Origin: DAOUKH01 sp965207995 | Lineage (GTDB): Bacteria; Chloroflexota; Dehalococcoidia; SHYB01 | Assembly (NCBI GenBank): GCA_965207995.1 | Contig: OZ242299.1 | Span: forward strand, 558,001 to 622,000 | Reading direction: 5' to 3' | DNA length: 64,000 bases | Shown: positions 1 through 7,689 of the stretch, in pieces | Layout: every line of letters begins with the position of its first letter | Numbering within the stretch: the stretch's first letter is position 1 | Translations under genes and position numbers: made by a program | The notes under the pieces: model-generated | What the model was told of the DNA's origin: nothing | Seen by the model: the letters and a program-made list of their open reading frames with translations, nothing else | Database searches by the model: none

Positions 1-690
1 CCACTCCGCGCCGTACATGATCGCAGCCCGGAACCCGTTGAGGTCCATCACGCGGTTCACCGCCGTCTTCTTGATGCGCAGCAGGTCGGCGGGGACCTTG
101 GCGATGCGGGCGGCATAGGCGTAGGTCTCGGCTTCAAGTTCGTCGGGGGCGAAGGCGCGCGTGGCGAAGCCGAACGCCTCGGCGTCCTTACCCGATATCT
201 GGCTGCCGGGAAGGAACGACATGTACTTGGCGCGGTGCGGCCCGACGTGCCACATCCACGTCTGGGCGATCAGGCCGGCGCCGGCGGGAATAGAGGGAAA
301 GCCGATCCTGGCATCCTCGGCGGTGAAGATGACGTCGCAGCAGACGCACATTTGCGTCGCCCCCGCGAGGCAATGGCCGTGGATCATGGCGATGACCGGC
401 TTGGGCAGGTCGTGGATGCGCAGCCAGCGCTCCAGGTTCGCCTGAAGGCGCAGCCGGTCGGCCTCAAGCGTTTGGTCGGCGGGCCGCGTGAGGTCGTAGC
501 CCGACGAGAAGGAGCGCCCCGCGCCACGTATCACCAAGACCTTGATGGCGTCGTCGCGCGCGGCCTCGGCGAGGCGCTCGTCGAAGGCGGCGAGCACAAG
601 CGGGCTCATCGCGTTCAGCTTCTCCGGCCGGTTCAGCGTGAGCGTGCCCACACCGTCCTTCTCTTCGAGCAGCACAAGGTCGTCGGACAT
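1..690 (-). CDS. Enoyl-CoA hydratase/isomerase family protein (3' end outside window)
   Basis: Reading leftward from an ATG at 690, 230 codons stay open to the window edge, so the C-terminus is missing. The start follows a strong ribosome site (GGAGGGG, 5 bases upstream). The protein begins MSDDLVLLEEKDGVGTLTLN, then a typical crotonase N-terminus (RPEKLNAM), the oxyanion-hole segments SSGYDL and GHCLAGATQM, and a later FPSIPAGAG segment. Crotonases hydrate or isomerise enoyl-CoA thioesters, usually in fatty- or aromatic-acid breakdown, in the cytoplasm. The Cys-rich stretch QMCVCCDVIF replaces the usual hydrophobic helix but keeps the fold pattern. The exact substrate cannot be told from sequence; the family call is secure, the reaction is not. 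Confidence 0.85.
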   Translation of the reverse strand, partial: MSDDLVLLEEKDGVGTLTLNRPEKLNAMSPLVLAAFDERLAEAARDDAIKVLVIRGAGRSFSSGYDLTRPADQTLEADRLRLQANLERWLRIHDLPKPVIAMIHGHCLAGATQMCVCCDVIFTAEDARIGFPSIPAGAGLIAQTWMWHVGPHRAKYMSFLPGSQISGKDAEAFGFATRAFAPDELEAETYAYAARIAKVPADLLRIKKTAVNRVMDLNGFRAAIMYGAEW

Positions 691-831
691 GTCGCCCCTC
701 CGTTCACCGCGCACGGGCCCGCAGCGTGGAATGCGCCGAAGAATACCACGCCAACGGGGGCGGCCTTCCCTTCGACCTCTCTCCCTTTGGGAGAGACTGA
801 GAGAGGGCCGGGGGTGGGGCGGGGGTGGGGC

Positions 832-1400
832 GGGGCGGTTCTTCCCTCTCCCCCTCCGGGGGAGATTTGAGAGAGGGCACGCGCCGCCAGGCGCGTCGGA
901 GGGGCGCGGACGGGCGGTCTTCCCTCTTCTCCCCACAGAGACCTTTGCACAACTCCCGCCGATGGTTGGGAACGGGCGGAGCGGGGCGGTTCTTCCCTCT
1001 CCCCCTCCGGGGGAGATTTGCGAGAGGGCACGCGCCGCCAGGCGCGTCAGAGGGGTGCGGCCGGGCGGTCTTCCCTCTTCTCCCCACGGAGGCCTTTGCA
1101 CAACTCCCGCCGATGGTTGAGAAATGGGCGGAGCGGGGCGGTTCTTCCCTCTCCCCCTCTGGGGGAGATTTGAGAGAGGGCACGCGCCGCCAGGCGCGTC
1201 GGAGGGGCGCGGCCGGGCGGTCTTCCCTCTTCTCCCCTCGGAGGCCTTTGCACAACTCCCGCCGATGGTTGAGAAATGGGCGGAGCGGGGCGGTTCTTCC
1301 CTCTCCCCCTCTGGGGGAGATTTGAGAGAGGGCACGCGCCGCCAGGCGCGTCGGAGGGGCGGCGATGGGAGGTCTTCCCTCTTCTCCCCTCGGGAGAAGA
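832..1400. repeat. Four tandem copies of a ~152-bp palindrome-bearing repeat
   Basis: Units begin at 832, 983, 1135 and 1287, a period of 151-152 bases; the last unit is cut short near 1400. Each contains an imperfect hairpin (CCCTCTCCCCCTC ... GGGGGAG ... GAGAGGG), a GC-rich GCGCCGCCAGGCGC segment, and a conserved CCTTTGCACAACTCCCGCCG segment. ORFs reading through here on both strands are artefacts of the repeats. Single copies recur at 3869, 9436 (inverted), 11100 and 14189 (inverted) and 21780, so this is a dispersed family amplified here. With 691-831 it fills the gene-free stretch before 1506. Confidence 0.9.
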
Positions 1401-1492
1401 TTGAGATGAGGAGCCCCCTTTCGACCACCACGGGCAATCGAAGCCCACTGACCCTAAGAGTGCTCCTCCCTTCCCGCCACGGCGCGCGCCCC

Positions 1493-1498
1493 TATAAT
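1493..1498 (+). promoter_or_regulatory. -10 box TATAAT, probably driving a leaderless mRNA
   Basis: A perfect TATAAT lies 7 bases before the ATG at 1506. Transcription would start at or next to the A of that ATG, and no ribosome site is visible, so a leaderless message is likely. No convincing -35 is seen. The ATG at 1497 lies inside the box and is rejected as the start. Confidence 0.55.
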
Positions 1499-1505
1499 GC
1501 GCCCC

Positions 1506-2297
1506 ATGCTGAGCCACGAACGACTGGTCGAGGCGCTGCGGACCGAATACGAGCAGTTGGCGCAACACCTGCGCTCGCTCGACGCCGACGGGCTCGCCGC
1601 GCCCAGCGCCTGCGAGGGCTGGACCGCCGCCGACGTGGCGGCCCACCTGGCCTGGAACGCCCGCCTCTACGTCCGTTCGCTCGACATGGGGCTCGCCGGC
1701 GAGGCCCCTCCACCCGCGCCGCCCAGCGGCGTCGTCGCCAAGATCACCGCCGACTTCGTCCGCGACCGCTCCATCGAGGTCCGCAAGAAGCTCGGCGACG
1801 GCGTCCTCGACTCCTTCGAGGAGCACAACGCCCGCTTTATCGACATGCTCGACGACCTCGACCCGGCGGTGCGGGACACCCTCACCGTCCCCTTCCTCGA
1901 CTTCACCTACCCGCTGCGGCGGCTCATCGGACAGCGCATCAACGAGGTCGCTCTGCACTCTTGGGACGTGCGCAGCCCCGCCGACTCTGAGACGGCGCTC
2001 GTCCAAGACGCCGGCCTGGCCTCCATCGAGCTCTGGTGCGACACCATCGCGCGGCACCTGCAGCCCGGGCCGGAGACGCACCTCCGCATCGAGCCCGCCG
2101 GCGGCGACGCGTTCGACGTGACCAGCAGCGAAGCGCCCTCCACCCAGCCGCCCTCCGGCAACGCGGACGTCATCCTGGCCGGGACGGCGAGCGCCGTCGC
2201 ACTCTTCCTCAGCGGGCGACGGGGCCTAGACACCCTTGACGTCGGCGGCGACCGCGCAGCGGCGGGGTCCTTCGCCGCCCGCCTCGTCATCAATTGA
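1506..2297 (+). CDS. DinB/mycothiol-dependent maleylpyruvate isomerase-like protein
   Basis: A 263-residue protein with the N-terminal layout of the maleylpyruvate isomerase/DinB_2 superfamily: LRSLDADGLAAPSACEGWTA followed by DVAAHLAWNARLY, where the His of the AAHL segment is the usual first metal ligand. The segment QRINEVALHSWDV at about residues 141-153 carries a second conserved His/Trp pair. A small C-terminal sterol-carrier-like part (DVILAGTASAVALFLSGRR) is typical of the TIGR03083 group. Members use a low-molecular-weight thiol to isomerise or transfer groups; many are uncharacterised. The ATG at 1506 is chosen because 1497 overlaps the -10 box. Family call good, substrate unknown. 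Confidence 0.75.
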   Translation: MLSHERLVEALRTEYEQLAQHLRSLDADGLAAPSACEGWTAADVAAHLAWNARLYVRSLDMGLAGEAPPPAPPSGVVAKITADFVRDRSIEVRKKLGDGVLDSFEEHNARFIDMLDDLDPAVRDTLTVPFLDFTYPLRRLIGQRINEVALHSWDVRSPADSETALVQDAGLASIELWCDTIARHLQPGPETHLRIEPAGGDAFDVTSSEAPSTQPPSGNADVILAGTASAVALFLSGRRGLDTLDVGGDRAAAGSFAARLVIN

Positions 2298-2319
2298 GGC
2301 GGCCCGCCGCGCCGTGCCG

Positions 2320-2325
2320 TATAAT
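2320..2325 (+). promoter_or_regulatory. -10 box TATAAT upstream of the selenocysteine-type peroxiredoxin
   Basis: Perfect TATAAT 38 bases before the ATG at 2364 and 23 bases after the stop of the preceding gene. A TTGAGG at 2294-2299 is the only -35 candidate, but its 20-base spacing is long. The peroxiredoxin therefore probably has its own promoter. Confidence 0.5.
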
Positions 2326-2363
2326 CGTCCGCGCATTCGAGACCACCGTAGAGGCCAATCCCC

Positions 2364-2819
2364 ATGCTCAACGTCGGCGACTCCGCCCCCGATTTCACCG
2401 CCACCGACCACACCGGCGCAGAGGTGCGCCTGTCCGACCTCCGCGGCAAGAAGGTCTGGCTCTGGTTCTATACCTCTCCCGGGGGCGGAAACTGAACCCG
2501 CCACAGTCACGGGTACCGTGACCACTGGACGGCTTGGCAGGAGAAGGGCGTCGAGGTCTTCGGGGTGAACGACCGGAGCGCCGAGGACGCCGCGGCGTGG
2601 GTCGAGCGCGAGCAGCTCCCCTTCCGCATCCTCATCGACGCCGACCGCGCCATCGGAACGGCCTTCGGCGTCACGCAGCCCACCGTCGAGAAGTACGTCG
2701 CCAACAACGCCGAGGGGCGGCGTCCCGGCCTGCTGATCGACGAGGACGGCAAGATCGCGCTCGCCCTTCCCGACCTCAACACCGTCGAGAAGCAGGTCGA
2801 GGCGGTGAGCGGGATCTAG
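2364..2819 (+). CDS. Peroxiredoxin (Bcp/AhpC-TSA type) with in-frame TGA: probable selenoprotein
   Basis: One frame runs from the ATG at 2364 (GAGG ribosome site 9 bases upstream) to TAG at 2817-2819, interrupted only by TGA at 2493-2495 (codon 44). Read through, it gives 151 residues, the normal length of a Bcp-type peroxiredoxin. Residues before the TGA (GDSAPDFTATDHTGAEVRLS, KKVWLWFY) and after it (TRHSHGYRDHW, GVEVFGVNDRS, LPFRILIDADRAIGTAFGV, RRPGLLIDEDGKI) match the family without a gap. Aligned from the conserved FY, the TGA falls exactly on the peroxidatic cysteine, followed by the usual Thr and RD. No Cys occurs anywhere else, so no resolving Cys. The Thr normally three residues before the catalytic residue is Gly here. 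Such enzymes reduce hydroperoxides in the cytoplasm. Alternative: a nonsense-mutated pseudogene. Confidence 0.75.
2501..2528 (+). promoter_or_regulatory. Bacterial SECIS-like hairpin downstream of the in-frame TGA
   Basis: Ten bases after the TGA begins GTCACGG (2506-2512), loop GTA (2513-2515), then CCGTGAC (2516-2522): a perfect 7-bp stem. CCA (2501-2503) and TGG (2526-2528) can extend it below an internal loop. The spacing to the UGA (about 10-11 bases to the upper stem) and a small apical loop with G and U agree with what is known of SelB-binding SECIS elements in bacteria. Assignment is from sequence only. Confidence 0.6.
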
Positions 2820-3811
2820 CGCGGGGCCAGCGCCTCGATCGTTTCCGCCATCTGCGCTGCGCTCGCCCGGGCCGGCAGCCGGATGAGCGTGACGTCCCAG
2901 CCGGCGGCGGCGCGCTGCTCGATCCCTTCGAGTACTTCCTCCCGCGTGCCGTAGAGGGAGAAGGCGTCGACCATCTCGTCGGTGATCGCCGCGACGGCCT
3001 CGTCGCGGCGCCGCGCCTGCCACAGCTCGGTCATGCGGCCGACCTCCTCGGCGAAGCCGGCCCGCGCGGCGCGGGCGCCGAAGTAGGCCCCCCGTCCGCC
3101 CATCGAGCGTGCCATCGTCGCGCGGATCATCTCCCGCGCCGCCGGCTTGTCGTCGGTGACCAGCACGAGCACGTCCGGAGCCACGACGATGTCGTCGAGG
3201 GAGCGTCCCGCCGACTCCGCTCCGGCGCCGAGCGCCTCGAAGTCCCCGGCCATGGCGTTCGGCGCGTTCAGCACCGGAGTCCAGCCGTCGGCGATTTCGC
3301 CGGTCAGCCGCACCGCCTTGGGGCCGAGCGCGCCGACGTAGATCGGGATCCGGTCGCGGAGCGGCGTCACCTCGATGGCATGGCCGCCGAGGCGCAGCAC
3401 TTCGCCCTCGTGCTGCACCCGCCAGCCGCCGACGATCTGCCGGATGATCTCGACGTACTCGCGGAGGCGCTGATATGGACGGCGGAAGGGCAGGCCATGC
3501 CAGTCCTCCACAACGACCCGGCCACTCACGCCGAGGCCGAGGAGCAGCCGCCCGCCGGACATCTGGTCGAGCGTAACGGCGGCCGTGGCGATTGCCGCCG
3601 GCGTTCGGCTGAAGACGTTGACCACCGCCGAGCCCAACAGGATGCGCTCAGTGCGGAAGGCCATCTCCGCGAGCCCGAGGAAGAGGTCGGGGGCGAAGCG
3701 CTCGCCCATCCACAGCGAGTGGTAGCCCAGTCGGTCGGCACGGGCGAAGAGCTCGATCGCGTCGGAGCGGGCAAGCGTGCCGGGGCCGGTGAACTTGAGT
3801 CCGATCTGCAT
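2816..3811 (-). CDS. Luciferase-like flavin/F420-dependent oxidoreductase
   Basis: A 331-residue protein of the bacterial luciferase-like (LLM) superfamily: MQIGLKFTGPGTLARSDAIE, DRLGYHSLWMGERFAPD, then FRTERILLGSAVVNVFSRTP, AAVTLDQMSGGRLLLGLGVS and IPIYVGALGPKAVRLTGEIA. These are the TIM-barrel landmarks of F420- or FMN-dependent hydride-transfer enzymes, and the length is usual. The cofactor cannot be fixed by eye; F420 is common in Chloroflexota and Actinobacteria. It converges with the peroxiredoxin, the two stop codons overlapping by 4 bases. No ribosome site is visible at 3811, but a TATACT -10 (3851-3856, minus strand) lies 40 bases upstream. Confidence 0.85.
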   Translation of the reverse strand: MQIGLKFTGPGTLARSDAIELFARADRLGYHSLWMGERFAPDLFLGLAEMAFRTERILLGSAVVNVFSRTPAAIATAAVTLDQMSGGRLLLGLGVSGRVVVEDWHGLPFRRPYQRLREYVEIIRQIVGGWRVQHEGEVLRLGGHAIEVTPLRDRIPIYVGALGPKAVRLTGEIADGWTPVLNAPNAMAGDFEALGAGAESAGRSLDDIVVAPDVLVLVTDDKPAAREMIRATMARSMGGRGAYFGARAARAGFAEEVGRMTELWQARRRDEAVAAITDEMVDAFSLYGTREEVLEGIEQRAAAGWDVTLIRLPARASAAQMAETIEALAPR

Positions 3812-3868
3812 GGAAAGAGAGCGCGGCCCGAGCTTCCGCGAGCCTCAAAGAGTATACGGAACATCTTA

Positions 3869-4083
3869 AGCCTCTCCCCCTCTGGGGGAGATTGAAAGAG
3901 GGCACGCGGCCTGCGGCCGCATCGGAGCGGTGGGGCCGGGAGGTCTTACCTCATTCTCCCCTCGGAGACCTTTGCACAACCTCCGACGACACCGACGGAT
4001 CATCCATGTAGGGGCAACCCTCGTGGTTGCCCAGGGGTGCGGGCGGCGTCCCCTCCCCTGTAGGGGCGATTCACGAATCGCCC
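3869..4083. repeat. Composite dispersed repeat (hairpin unit plus TGTAGGGGCAACC unit)
   Basis: The left part is one copy of the 152-bp family. At 4007-4083 follow two palindromes: GGGCAACC with GGTTGCCC, and GGGCGATTC with GAATCGCCC. The same composite, including the linking CCTTTGCACAACCTCCGAC and GGATCATCCATGTAGGGG, recurs at 21780-22006 in the same orientation. Occupies most of the gene-free stretch 3812-4215. Confidence 0.85.
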
Positions 4084-4173
4084 TCCGTTCCACCCCTCTT
4101 CAGCGCCCACCTTAAGGCCTCCCTCCCCTTGGGAGGGACTGAGGGCGGGCACGCGACCCTCCCCTCCGCCAAT

Positions 4174-4181
4174 GGTAGAAT
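4174..4181 (+). promoter_or_regulatory. Extended -10 promoter TGGTAGAAT type
   Basis: TGG-TAGAAT followed by CCGCC, 34 bases before the ATG at 4216. The same TGGTRRAATCCGSC sequence stands before the paralogues at 9644 and 11273, so it is conserved together with the gene family. TG one base before the hexamer marks an extended -10 promoter; no clear -35. Confidence 0.6.
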
Positions 4182-4215
4182 CCGCCGGCAGGACGCCCAC
4201 CTTCGGAGGCACTAC

Positions 4216-5664
4216 ATGGCAGCGGTATCGAGCAAGTCGGCGGCCATTCGCGCCAAGCTCGACCATCCCATCATCGACTCCGACGGCCACCTCATCGAGG
4301 TGACGCCGGTCCTCTACGACTACATCCGCGACGAGGGCGGCGACCAAGCGCTGGCGAAGTACCTGGCGACCATCGAGCCGCACTGGACCCACATCTCGGC
4401 CGAGGAGCGGCACGACGCACGGGTCACCGCCAACACCTGGTGGCTGGGCCCCACCAAGAACGGCCTCGACCGCGCCACCGCCATGATCCCCCGCCTCCTC
4501 GCCGAGCGTCTCGACGAGCTGGGCCTCGACTTCTCCGTCCTCTATCCCTCGGCCGGCCTGATCTACCAGCGGTGGAACGACGAGGAGGTGCGGCGCGTCA
4601 GTTGCCGGGCCTACAACCGGTACGTCGCCGATACCTACGGCCCCTACGCGTCGCGGATGACCCCGGCGGCGGTGGTCCCCATGCACACGCCGGAGGAGGC
4701 CATCGAGGAGATGGAGTTCGCCGTGCGGGAGCTCGGCCTCAAGGCCGCCATGATCGCGGGCCACGTCCGTCGGCCCCTGGGCAAGGTGCAGTCGCGGCAT
4801 CCCGGCACCGTGGCCGGGTATGGCTGGTGGTTCGACGCCTACGGCGAAGACAGCGCCTACGACTACGACCCCGTCTGGGCCAAGGCCATCGAGCTTGGCC
4901 TACCGCTGGCGACGCACCACGGCGGCTTCGGCTTCACCAACCACGCCAACATCAACAACTTCATGCAGAACCACCTCGGCCACTTCGCCAGCGCGGGCAA
5001 CTTGCTCTGCAAGACGCTCTTCTTCAGCGGCGTCACCCGCCGCTTCCCCAAGCTCCGCGTCGGCTTCCTCGAGTGCGGCGTGGGATGGGCCGCCGACCTC
5101 TACGCCGGCATCATCGCCCGCTGGGAAAAGCGCAACCCTGAGACCCTGCAAAACGTCGACCCCAGATATCTCGACGAAGACCGCATCATGGAGCTCTTCG
5201 CCACCTACGGCGGCGAGAAGACGGCGGGCAGGCTCGAGGAGATCAAGGAGTCGCTGAGCTCGCCGAACATGTTCGCCGCCCGGAACGCCCCGGAGGAGCT
5301 CAACGACTTCGCCCGCCCCGGCATCACCAAAGCCGAGGACATTCGCGACCGCTTCATCCCCAACTTCTTCTTCGGCTGCGAGGCCGACGACCCGATGAAC
5401 GCCGCCGCCTTCAACACCAAGATGCTCCCCTTCGGCGCGAAGATCGGGGCCATGCTCAGCTCCGACATCGGCCACTGGGACGTCATCGACATGCGGGACG
5501 TCGTCGAGGAGGCCTACGAGCTGGTCGAGGACGGCCTCATGACCGAGGGCGACTTCCGCGACTTCACCTTCGCCAATCCCCTCCGCTTCTTCACCGACCT
5601 CAACCCCGCCTTCTTCGACGGCACCGCCATCGAGGCGGAAGCCAAAGCGGCCCTCACACCCTAG
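4216..5664 (+). CDS. Amidohydrolase-2 family protein, paralogue 1 of a four-member set
   Basis: A 482-residue protein with a clear ribosome site (CGGAGGC). It belongs to the metal-dependent TIM-barrel amidohydrolase-2 family (COG2159, ACMSD-like). The N-terminal strand reads HPIIDSDGHLIEVTPVLYDY (metal-ligand Asp/His/Glu), the middle holds LATHHGGFGFTNH (metal His) and LECGVGWAADLYAG, and the C-terminal end has LSSDIGHWDVIDM (metal Asp). At 482 residues it is longer than the usual 300-400; an insertion of about 90 residues containing EEIKESL and FIPNFFFGCEADDP lies before the last metal Asp. Family members are hydrolases or non-oxidative decarboxylases of cyclic or aromatic acids. Substrate unknown. 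Paralogues at 9644, 11273 and 12725. Confidence 0.8.
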   Translation: MAAVSSKSAAIRAKLDHPIIDSDGHLIEVTPVLYDYIRDEGGDQALAKYLATIEPHWTHISAEERHDARVTANTWWLGPTKNGLDRATAMIPRLLAERLDELGLDFSVLYPSAGLIYQRWNDEEVRRVSCRAYNRYVADTYGPYASRMTPAAVVPMHTPEEAIEEMEFAVRELGLKAAMIAGHVRRPLGKVQSRHPGTVAGYGWWFDAYGEDSAYDYDPVWAKAIELGLPLATHHGGFGFTNHANINNFMQNHLGHFASAGNLLCKTLFFSGVTRRFPKLRVGFLECGVGWAADLYAGIIARWEKRNPETLQNVDPRYLDEDRIMELFATYGGEKTAGRLEEIKESLSSPNMFAARNAPEELNDFARPGITKAEDIRDRFIPNFFFGCEADDPMNAAAFNTKMLPFGAKIGAMLSSDIGHWDVIDMRDVVEEAYELVEDGLMTEGDFRDFTFANPLRFFTDLNPAFFDGTAIEAEAKAALTP

Positions 5665-5669
5665 GCGGT

Positions 5670-5852
5670 GGGCCGCCTCCGGGCGCCCGCCCCGGCAACG
5701 GCCCCGTCTCTTGCGCGTCCGCAGAGCATCGGGCCACCGCCGTCGCCTGCCGGGGCGATGGGCCCTGTCTCCTGCGCGCCCGCAGGGCATTGGGCCGCTC
5801 CCGGCACCCGCCAGGGGCTGCGGCGCCCATCTCCCACGCGTCCGCAGGGTGT
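5670..5852. repeat. Three degenerate ~61-bp tandem repeats
   Basis: Units start at 5670, 5731 and 5792, each beginning GGGCC(G/A)C and containing a CGCGTCCGCAG or CGCGCCCGCAG core. They fill most of the 328-base space between two convergent amidohydrolase genes. GC-rich and imperfectly palindromic; they may act as a bidirectional transcription end, but no poly-T tract is seen. Confidence 0.7.
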
Positions 5853-5871
5853 CGCCACTGCCTCCCGGTCA

Positions 5872-5885
5872 AGAACGTACGTTCT
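5872..5885. promoter_or_regulatory. Perfect palindrome AGAACGTACGTTCT, TetR-like operator
   Basis: A 14-base perfect palindrome. The GAACG-TA-CGTTC form resembles operators of TetR/AcrR-family repressors. It lies between the 3' ends of two convergent genes, and no regulator gene is next to it, so its role is unclear. Confidence 0.4.
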
Positions 5886-5992
5886 GACATGATGATAGGC
5901 CCTGGGCGAGGGCGCGTCAAGCGAGCGGTGACGCGATCATTCCATTGAGAGGGGGCGGTTGCGGGCGAGAACGCATCGAGCAGGGAGAGCTT

Positions 5993-7201
5993 CTACGCCA
6001 TGCGCAGGAAGCCGGCGGCGTTGCCGTACATATGCTTCCGCAGGGCCTCCCGGCTGAAATTGCCCCAGAAGTCCCACTCCATGACCTCTTTTGCCGTCTC
6101 CGGGAACCATGCCTGGCCGTGGGGGTAGTCCGACTGGTGCATCAGGCAGTCTTCGCCCAGGATCTTCACGCACGCCTCGGTCATCAGCGGCCCTTCGAAA
6201 GGCTCGGCGGCACACCGAAAGCGTCCCATCTGGACATACTCCATGGGTGTGTACTTGAGATTGGGCGTGAGCCCCTGCGCGTAGCTCTTGTTGAAGTCGA
6301 GGCGTATCACCCAGTTGGGCAGCCAGCCGTGACCTACCTCGGAAACCGAAGCCCGCAGGTTGGGGTACTTGTCGAACAGGCCCGACACGATCAGGTAGGC
6401 GCAGAGCCTCGCCGCGCCCCAGGGATGGGCCGCGGTCCGGGCGACCACGGAGTTGCCCCAGATATCTTGGTGGCCGGGGAAGTAGGGAGGCTCCATGAAG
6501 AAGCCGTGATGCACCAGGGGCAGGTCCAGGTCGTTCATGGTGGCAAATACCGGGTCGAGGTCGGGGTCATCCACGGGTAGGTCGGGCGGAAGATGTATCC
6601 ACACGGCGGCCACCCACTTGCTGTTGGCCCACTTCCTGATCTCCGAGATAGCCCATTCAGGGTCTGAGCCCGGCACCTGGAGGCTGCTCTTTATGCGGTC
6701 GGGCGCCACCGAGGTGTAGGTGTCCATGTAGTTGTGGTAGGCCCGGTACAACCCCTCGGCCAGCGTGACATCCTTGTGGTAGATACCCGTCAGGGTAGAA
6801 GCCCATAGGCCGGGAAATACGAAGTCCAGGTCCCGCCCCTCCAAGTCCATGTCGATGAGGCGGCCCTCGGAGTTTTCATCCTCGACACCCGGGGTCACGG
6901 GTCCCCGGTGAAAGCTGACCGTCCCAGCTCGAGCACCGGCCCGCCCAGGGGCGCCCGCCGTCTGGTGAGCAGCTTCCAGCTTCGTGCCCGGCCATCGATT
7001 GAACGGAAGGGCGCCCATGCTCAACCCCACCGCGCCGACCGTCTCCTCGTCGGGGCCCCTGCGGATGTTCTGGCGCACCAGCTTGTATGGTTCCAACTCC
7101 GGCAGGCGGGGCCTGAAGCCGGGTTCCACGTACTTCTCCAGCACCGCCAAGTTGGGGTCAACGTGGGTGTCCATGTCGGCCACCTTGATTCCGTCGATCA
7201 T
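5993..7201 (-). CDS. Amidohydrolase-2 family protein
   Basis: A 402-residue protein starting MIDGIKVADMDTHVDPNLAV (the Asp-x-His metal pair), with VHHGFFMEPP near residue 230, a TAAHPWGAARLCAY segment, SEVGHGWLPNWVIRLDF, and LMHQSDYPHG carrying the C-terminal metal Asp. It is the amidohydrolase-2 fold without the long insertion of the 4216-type paralogues, and is more distant from them. GAGGTGG before the start serves as ribosome site. Role probably hydrolysis or decarboxylation of an organic acid; substrate not predictable. Confidence 0.8.
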   Translation of the reverse strand: MIDGIKVADMDTHVDPNLAVLEKYVEPGFRPRLPELEPYKLVRQNIRRGPDEETVGAVGLSMGALPFNRWPGTKLEAAHQTAGAPGRAGARAGTVSFHRGPVTPGVEDENSEGRLIDMDLEGRDLDFVFPGLWASTLTGIYHKDVTLAEGLYRAYHNYMDTYTSVAPDRIKSSLQVPGSDPEWAISEIRKWANSKWVAAVWIHLPPDLPVDDPDLDPVFATMNDLDLPLVHHGFFMEPPYFPGHQDIWGNSVVARTAAHPWGAARLCAYLIVSGLFDKYPNLRASVSEVGHGWLPNWVIRLDFNKSYAQGLTPNLKYTPMEYVQMGRFRCAAEPFEGPLMTEACVKILGEDCLMHQSDYPHGQAWFPETAKEVMEWDFWGNFSREALRKHMYGNAAGFLRMA

Positions 7202-7366
7202 GCTACGCCACCTCTTGGGAACGGAACCGGCCTTGCCTCTCTAGCGGGACCCTTCCACGCGGACAGTAACGATTTCCAGGCCATGACACCAGGGGGTCGG
7301 TGTGGGGTGGCATATGGCGTCGCGCTCGTCTTGTAACTACAATGCCGTAGCGACGAGGAGAGGACT

Positions 7367-7657
7367 ATGGACAGGGATATTCCCGACCTGCCGTCAGGCG
7401 TTCAGAAGCAGCTGCGGGCGTTGGAGGCTCTAACCGACGACCAGATCGACACCAGCGACGCCCCGGAGATACTCGACTGGTCCGATGCCAGGCGCGGGGT
7501 CTTCTACCGGCCCGTGAAGCAGCAGATAACGCTGCGGCTCGACGCGGACATCATCGCCTGGTTCAAGGCCCGCGCTCGCGGCGGCCGCGGCTACCAGACC
7601 GACATCAATGGGGCGCTCCGCGAGCATGTCCAGAAGACGGTGCGGTCGGCGAGGTAG
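7367..7657 (+). CDS. BrnA-like ribbon-helix-helix antitoxin, no BrnT beside it
   Basis: A 96-residue protein. Its C-terminal half PVKQQITLRLDADIIAWFKA then RGYQTDINGALREHV is the BrnA antitoxin signature: a ribbon-helix-helix DNA-binding fold that normally binds the BrnT ribonuclease toxin and represses its own operon. Ribosome site GAGGAGAGG is close, and TACAAT (7338-7343) is a -10 candidate. BrnT is normally encoded directly upstream; the 165 bases upstream hold no such gene, so this is an orphan antitoxin, a remnant or a stand-alone repressor. Confidence 0.75.
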   Translation: MDRDIPDLPSGVQKQLRALEALTDDQIDTSDAPEILDWSDARRGVFYRPVKQQITLRLDADIIAWFKARARGGRGYQTDINGALREHVQKTVRSAR

Positions 7658-7689
7658 GCTGGGGCCGGCGGGGCCAGGAAGGCAGGCCC

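Noticed and set aside
691..1505. Overlapping Pro/Arg-rich ORFs on both strands
   Set aside because: They are translations of the tandem GC-rich repeats; no family, no ribosome site, inconsistent frames.
2507..2819. Frameshift explanation for the broken peroxiredoxin
   Set aside because: Both halves are in the same frame; only the TGA interrupts, so no insertion or deletion is needed.
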